From: Chloroflexota bacterium
GTDB taxonomy: Bacteria > Chloroflexota > Anaerolineae > JACRMK01
DNA: 9,964 bases
NCBI GenBank assembly: GCA_016200765.1
Contig: JACQEC010000046.1
Span: 1 to 9,964 of the forward strand
Direction: 5' to 3'
This document shows, piece after piece, positions 7,627 through 9,964 of this stretch; the first letter of the stretch is position 1; each line of letters begins with the position of its first letter. The notes beneath the pieces are model-generated. The model worked only from the letters and a program-made list of their open reading frames with translations. It did not search any database and was not told the DNA's origin. The translations under genes and the position numbers were made by a program.

Positions 7627-7651
7627 CCCCACTTGCTACCACTTTTCCCCA
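7627..7651 (-). promoter_or_regulatory. Putative MraZ operator: three TGGNN boxes at 10-bp period
   Basis: On the minus strand, TGGGG (7651-7647), TGGTA (7641-7637) and TGGGG (7631-7627) are each preceded by AG and separated by exactly 5 nt. MraZ of E. coli is known to bind direct TGGGN repeats with 5-nt spacers. The middle box is degenerate. The array begins immediately downstream of the predicted transcription start and ahead of the preferred mraZ start, where bound MraZ would block early transcription. Confidence 0.8.
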
Positions 7652-7660
7652 CTATAGGGC

Positions 7661-7688
7661 AGTATATACGAGTCTAGTTACTTGTCAA
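7661..7688 (-). promoter_or_regulatory. Predicted sigma70 promoter of the dcw operon
   Basis: On the minus strand, TTGACA (7688-7683, 6 of 6 consensus) is followed by a 16-bp spacer and TATACT (7666-7661, 5 of 6). The predicted start of transcription is about 7653-7655, giving a leader of roughly 65 nt to the preferred mraZ GTG. The region around it is AT-rich against a GC-rich background. Confidence 0.75.
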
Positions 7689-7778
7689 TAGTCAGTGTCG
7701 CAAAATTACGCATCTTTAAGGTACAGTCCACGCGCCGGAACGCATGGCCGACTTCCGGAGTGCGGCAATCGGGGCGTC

Positions 7779-7809
7779 GGGTATAGCGCAGAAACGTCGG
7801 AGAGGTGAG
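7779..7809 (+). repeat. Dispersed 31-bp repeat, copy A
   Basis: This 31-nt segment begins GGGTATAGCGCAG and ends CGTCGGAGAGGTGAG. It matches copy B at 26 of 31 positions, with the final 15 nt identical. Copy C is in the opposite orientation. Confidence 0.7.
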
Positions 7810-7895
7810 GAGGTTGGGCGTGAACGCGTAACGCTCAGCGGGTTCTTGCGCCCGTCCAGCCCGCGCGCCACGACGGCAACTGGGCCGGCGGTTAC

Positions 7896-7918
7896 GCAGG
7901 CGGTTAGAAACCGCCTGC
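7896..7918. repeat. Perfect 10-bp hairpin (GCAGGCGGTT stem, 3-nt loop)
   Basis: GCAGGCGGTT at 7896-7905 and its exact complement at 7909-7918 are separated by AGA. It lies 11 nt from a second perfect hairpin. No long T-run follows on either strand, so it is a repeat hairpin rather than a typical terminator, though the pair could impede RNA polymerase. Confidence 0.7.
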
Positions 7919-7929
7919 TATGAATAGAA

Positions 7930-7947
7930 AACCCGCTGAAGCGGGTT
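7930..7947. repeat. Perfect 8-bp hairpin (AACCCGCT stem)
   Basis: AACCCGCT at 7930-7937 pairs with AGCGGGTT at 7940-7947 across a 2-nt centre. It forms a tandem module with the hairpin at 7896-7918. The module lies between direct repeat copies A and B. Confidence 0.65.
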
Positions 7948-7985
7948 GAGACCGGTTCGCTCACTGCGCTGCGTGACGGGCAACC

Positions 7986-8016
7986 AGGTATCAGGCAGAA
8001 TCGTCGGAGAGGTGAG
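7986..8016 (+). repeat. Dispersed 31-bp repeat, copy B
   Basis: It is in the same orientation as copy A, 207 bp away. The core GCAGAATCGTCGGAGAGG differs from copy A by one base, and the shared end is CGTCGGAGAGGTGAG. Copies A and B bracket the double-hairpin module at 7896-7947. Confidence 0.7.
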
Positions 8017-8047
8017 AGGGTCTGCGCTAAGGGCGCAGCCACGGCCA

Positions 8048-8068
8048 GCCCCCGACTGGATCGGGGGC
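8048..8068. repeat. Perfect 8-bp hairpin (GCCCCCGA stem)
   Basis: GCCCCCGA at 8048-8055 and TCGGGGGC at 8061-8068 are separated by a 5-nt loop. It is one of several stable GC-rich hairpins in the gap between the IS and mraZ. No T-run follows. Confidence 0.6.
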
Positions 8069-8108
8069 CAGCCATGCGGTTGCCCCACAGCGTGCGGTGT
8101 GGCGGTTG

Positions 8109-8137
8109 CTCCGCCCCGACGAATCGGCGCTATACCC
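8109..8137 (-). repeat. Dispersed repeat, copy C (inverted)
   Basis: Read on the minus strand this begins GGGTATAGCGCCGATTCGTC and continues GGGGCGGAG, matching copy A over GGGTATAGCGC and CGTCGG with scattered changes between. It ends about 25 bp from the left IS terminus. Confidence 0.6.
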
Positions 8138-8167
8138 CGGGGCGTCGCGTCTGTTGACGGGTGTGCG

Positions 8168-9430
8168 TCAAGATTTTGGTTCTGCGGCTGGGCGTGTGGA
8201 GCGGTAGAGATTGCGCCCGAAGGTGAATTGGCGCCAGGGATGATCGGGCGCGGGGCGATGGGCGTGTGGGGCCGATCGGTTCGTCGCGTTCGGCGGCGTG
8301 GCGACAGGCACCGGTTCATGGGTTGAGGCCGGCATCGCTAGACGGGCTGCGCTTGTGGCTTCCGGCACGTCTGCAGCCGACGGGGGCTGGGCTCGGCGCT
8401 GACGGGCGGGGCGGCGTAGCTGCGGCACGATCTGCGCCCACGCTTCATCCCAGCGATCGCTGCAGACCACATTGCGTAAGGCCAGCATCGGATTGACGTG
8501 TGTACGCTCCCAATGCATGCCCGCGCCTTTCAGCCGCGCCTCGACTACCAATTTGTTCGCGCTCTCCACGGCGCCACTGCCAATCGGCCAACCCTGCGCG
8601 CGAAAGTGCGGGTAGGCCATCTGCGCCAGCCGTTTGTCCAGGTACGCCAGCGCTTCGGCGCGCCGTTCGGGCTGCGGCTGACTCTCACTCCAACGATGGA
8701 GCTCAGGCAACAGCGCCTGCCCACCTTCGTGTTTGAGCCGATGGCACGGCTCGACTAACCATTGCTTTAGGGCGGGGGTGTGCTCGCCGTGGACGCTCGC
8801 CCCCAGCGCCGTCAGATACTCGGCCGCATGGGCAAAGTCCAAAATGCGCACCGCGTCCGGGCGATGGTAGTCGATCAAGCCCTGAATCCACTCCGCGCCA
8901 TCGGCCAGCGCCGCCACCCGTTGCGCCGACTCTAGACCCCGCCGTTGCGTTTCCACCAGCGAGAGGCGCTCAAACTGCTGGTTGTCGCAAACCCGCGAAA
9001 ACGAGGAGATCTCGCGCAAAGGGCACTGTTCTTCCCCCGCCACCGTGACGGGATTGCCCATCGCCGCCACGATTAGCGTTTTCGCTTCCGTCCACTGACC
9101 GCCCACTAACGGCACCATCGCCCCATCGGCCTCCAACACCAAGCGCTCCGGCGCTAGGCTCACTGGCGGCTGTTCGATCGGCTCGACCGCTTCCGTTTGG
9201 ATTTGTACATAGGCCGCGCCGGCGGCTTCGGTGTAACGCCGGGCCAGGCTTTCAGCTAGCTCGGGCACGTGCATGAAATCCGCCAGCAGCTGAGCCGCCG
9301 GCGCAAACGGCAGCCAACTACTCAAGCGTACCAACTGTTCGTGCAGGCTTGGGCTCAACCGACCGGACAACAGTTGCAGTTCATCATCGAGGGGGGAAAA
9401 AGCCCGCCCCGCACTCCGGGCAGACGCCAT
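8168..9430 (-). CDS. ISKra4-family transposase, catalytic part (orfB)
   Basis: This frame carries the DDE catalytic domain of an ISKra4-type transposase, which cuts and rejoins the element's ends. Visible motifs: LEADGAMVPL with D102, LADGAEWI with D177, RILDFAHAAEYL (195-206) and IGSGAVESANKLVVEARLKG (283-302) with E289, followed by GMHWERTHVNPMLALRN (304-320). The tail is proline and alanine rich and ends near PDHPWR (395-400), close to the left IR. The formal ATG at 9430 lies upstream of the family homology; the real product is probably continuous with the upstream frame, because FSPLDDELQLL (11-21) continues the CGAGFFP end of that frame after a +1 shift. The fused protein would be about 525 residues. 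The TGA at 8170-8168 is inside the left terminal repeat. Confidence 0.85.
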   Translation of the reverse strand: MASARSAGRAFSPLDDELQLLSGRLSPSLHEQLVRLSSWLPFAPAAQLLADFMHVPELAESLARRYTEAAGAAYVQIQTEAVEPIEQPPVSLAPERLVLEADGAMVPLVGGQWTEAKTLIVAAMGNPVTVAGEEQCPLREISSFSRVCDNQQFERLSLVETQRRGLESAQRVAALADGAEWIQGLIDYHRPDAVRILDFAHAAEYLTALGASVHGEHTPALKQWLVEPCHRLKHEGGQALLPELHRWSESQPQPERRAEALAYLDKRLAQMAYPHFRAQGWPIGSGAVESANKLVVEARLKGAGMHWERTHVNPMLALRNVVCSDRWDEAWAQIVPQLRRPARQRRAQPPSAADVPEATSAARLAMPASTHEPVPVATPPNATNRSAPHAHRPAPDHPWRQFTFGRNLYRSTRPAAEPKS

Positions 9431-9746
9431 ATTTGCGGCTCAGGGCCACTTCGTGACCCCCCTGTGTCTGAACTTGCCGTGTCTGGCTGCCCGCCGAACG
9501 CAGCGGGCGCTCGCACGTCGGGCAGCGCGGGCGTTCGGCGGCGGGCGCTTCGCTCCAATCCGTCTGGTCGCTGGCCAGCGCCGCGTCCTGCACCATGCGC
9601 GCTCGCACCTTGGACAGTCGCTCATCAATCGCCACCTCGATTTCCGTCAGACTCGCGCGCGGATGTTGCAACCGCCACTCTTTGACGCCCGTCATCGCTT
9701 CTTCACTCAATTCACGCCAGCGCTGGTCGAAATCCGTACACCTCAT
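9384..9746 (-). CDS. ISKra4-family transposase, N-terminal zinc-finger part (orfA)
   Basis: The 120-residue frame has a helical, charged N-terminus (about 1-60) and a four-cysteine zinc-ribbon pattern, CPTC (75-78) and CPEC (109-112), probably used to recognise the IS ends. It stops at CGAGFFPPR, 47 nt inside the overlapping downstream frame. An AGGGAGGG Shine-Dalgarno precedes the ATG at 9746-9744, so this is the translation entry point of the element. Alone it lacks all catalytic residues. Joining it to the catalytic frame needs a +1 shift at the T5C6 tract (9391-9401). It could be a programmed-frameshift product or one half of a broken gene. Confidence 0.8.
   Translation of the reverse strand: MRCTDFDQRWRELSEEAMTGVKEWRLQHPRASLTEIEVAIDERLSKVRARMVQDAALASDQTDWSEAPAAERPRCPTCERPLRSAGSQTRQVQTQGGHEVALSRKYGVCPECGAGFFPPR
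9391..9401 (-). other. T5C6 tract at the orfA/orfB junction: candidate +1 frameshift site
   Basis: On the minus strand the tract reads GGC TTT TTC CCC CCT CGA TGA in the orfA frame. Slipping CCC forward by one base gives CTC GAT GAT, restoring the expected continuity GFFP-LDDEL. Removing one C would give the same uninterrupted frame, so programmed +1 slippage, RNA polymerase slippage, a one-base insertion and a homopolymer sequencing error all remain possible. Confidence 0.6.
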
Positions 9747-9787
9747 TGTCCCTCCCTGGCTTCCTCCCTAGACTTGACCCTATCTTA

Positions 9788-9809
9788 CCCCTGGAACCCC
9801 TCCCCTCCC
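9788..9809 (-). other. G-quadruplex motif inside the right end of the IS
   Basis: On the minus strand this is GGG-A-GGGG-A-GGGG-TTCCA-GGGG, a canonical four-tract pattern with loops of 1, 1 and 5 nt. It touches the right terminal inverted repeat and lies upstream of the transposase start, between weak hexamers TTGGGA and TAAGAT that could form a promoter (18-bp spacer). Folding in vivo is not shown by sequence alone. Confidence 0.55.
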
Positions 9810-9856
9810 AAAACTTTGACGCACCAGGGCCCCTCAAAAGTCTCTTGACAAGTAGG

Positions 9857-9915
9857 AAAAAAGACCTCCCTCGGTTAAACTGAAGTTGCCAAAACCCAGA
9901 TAACCGAGGGAGGTC
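9857..9915 (-). terminator. Rho-independent terminator-like hairpin (minus strand)
   Basis: GACCTCCCTCGGTTA (9863-9877) and its exact complement (9901-9915) form a perfect 15-bp stem with a 23-nt loop. On the minus strand it is followed by six Ts (9862-9857). It would stop transcripts coming from the right before they enter the ISKra4-type element. The loop is longer than in a typical terminator. Confidence 0.5.
9901..9915 (+). promoter_or_regulatory. Shine-Dalgarno buried in the right arm of a hairpin
   Basis: The right arm TAACCGAGGGAGGTC contains GGGAGGT, placed 4-5 nt before the plus-strand ATG at 9919. Any plus-strand transcript that starts left of 9863 would pair this ribosome-binding site with the left arm. 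A transcript starting in the loop would leave it free. A weak -10-like TAAACT (9877-9882) exists, without a good -35. Confidence 0.55.
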
Positions 9916-9918
9916 GAG

Positions 9919-9964
9919 ATGCATGATAGCACAGAACGGGTGGAGAGACTGCAGTTGCCCGAGA
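9919..9964 (+). CDS. Start of an unidentified plus-strand gene, possibly a second transposase (cut by window edge)
   Basis: An ATG at 9919 opens a frame reading MHDSTERVERLQLPE to the window end, with a strong Shine-Dalgarno 4-5 nt upstream. Fifteen residues are too few to assign a family. The hairpin that sequesters the ribosome-binding site is a design known from insertion sequences such as IS10 and IS50, and the gene lies next to another IS, so a transposase is a reasonable guess, but I do not recognise the sequence. An alternative ATG at 9923 in another frame gives a less protein-like sequence. Confidence 0.5.
   Translation, partial: MHDSTERVERLQLPE

Larger units (their letters stand above)
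7690..8162. other. Non-coding repeat-rich region between the IS and mraZ
   Basis: About 470 bp contain no convincing gene. Open frames here have no recognisable domain and translate repeated DNA. The region holds several compact hairpins and three copies of a roughly 30-bp motif, giving it the look of a dispersed non-coding repeat cluster. Hairpins also occur at 8022-8038 (CTGCGC stem) and 8101-8115 (GGCGG stem). It sits between the end of the IS transposase and the dcw promoter, so it could insulate the operon from IS transcription. Confidence 0.6.
8163..9824 (-). mobile_element. ISKra4-type insertion sequence, about 1.66 kb
   Basis: The left end GTGCGTCAAGATTTTGG (8163-8179) and the complement of the right end (9808-9824) match at 15 of 17 positions, the two differences being adjacent in the middle. 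Between them lie two overlapping minus-strand reading frames making an ISKra4-type transposase. The element ends could extend by a few bases. I see no convincing direct duplication of flanking bases; some groups of this family produce none. The transposase stop codon lies inside the left inverted repeat. Confidence 0.8.

Noticed and set aside
7716..8075. 119-residue minus-strand open frame upstream of mraZ
   Set aside because: It runs through the repeat copies and hairpins, its protein contains the same translated repeat twice (PLRRFC), and it has no domain or Shine-Dalgarno.
7690..8162. CRISPR array or tRNA gene
   Set aside because: The repeats are few, unevenly spaced and partly inverted, and no cloverleaf with a CCA-type acceptor stem is visible.
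8155..9832. Target-site duplication around the ISKra4-type element
   Set aside because: The 8-9 bases next to the inverted repeats do not match on the two sides; shifting the ends by a few bases did not help.
9845..9882. TTGACA at 9845-9850 as the -35 of a promoter for the gene at 9919
   Set aside because: At 16-18 bp spacing there is no acceptable -10; the nearest TAAACT is 26 bp away.

Overview
The window is a GC-rich bacterial chromosome segment. Almost everything interpretable lies on the minus strand. The conserved division and cell wall (dcw) cluster, an ISKra4-type transposase and many short hairpin repeats in the non-coding DNA suggest an uncultured Chloroflexota-like bacterium. That taxonomic guess is inference from gene style and repeat texture, not from a marker gene.

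Positions 7690 to 1, read right to left, hold the start of a dcw operon: mraZ, rsmH (mraW), an ftsL-like gene, ftsI (class B PBP), murF, mraY, and murD, which runs off the left edge. A near-consensus sigma70 promoter at 7661-7688 is followed by three TGGNN boxes at an exact 10-bp period, the layout of an MraZ operator. The operon therefore looks autoregulated by its first product. ftsL/ftsI overlap by 4 nt, ftsI/murF are 2 nt apart and murF/mraY abut (TAGATG). Most internal starts lack a clear Shine-Dalgarno, so coupled translation is likely. murE is missing from its usual slot between ftsI and murF.

The compact layout breaks between mraY and murD, where 353 bp are non-coding. This gap holds an 80-bp imperfect palindrome and a 165-bp MITE-like element with 14-bp perfect terminal inverted repeats, a TAA target duplication and three internal hairpins.

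Positions 7690-8162 contain no convincing gene. They hold a dispersed-repeat cluster with several perfect hairpins and three copies of a roughly 30-bp motif.

Positions 8163-9824 are a 1.66-kb insertion sequence of the ISKra4 type. It has 17-bp imperfect terminal inverted repeats, and its transposase is split into two overlapping frames at a T5C6 tract that would need a +1 shift. A G-quadruplex-type tract lies just inside its right end. The last 100 bp hold a 15-bp perfect inverted repeat whose right arm contains the Shine-Dalgarno of a new plus-strand gene cut by the window edge. On the minus strand the same hairpin is followed by six Ts, like a terminator.
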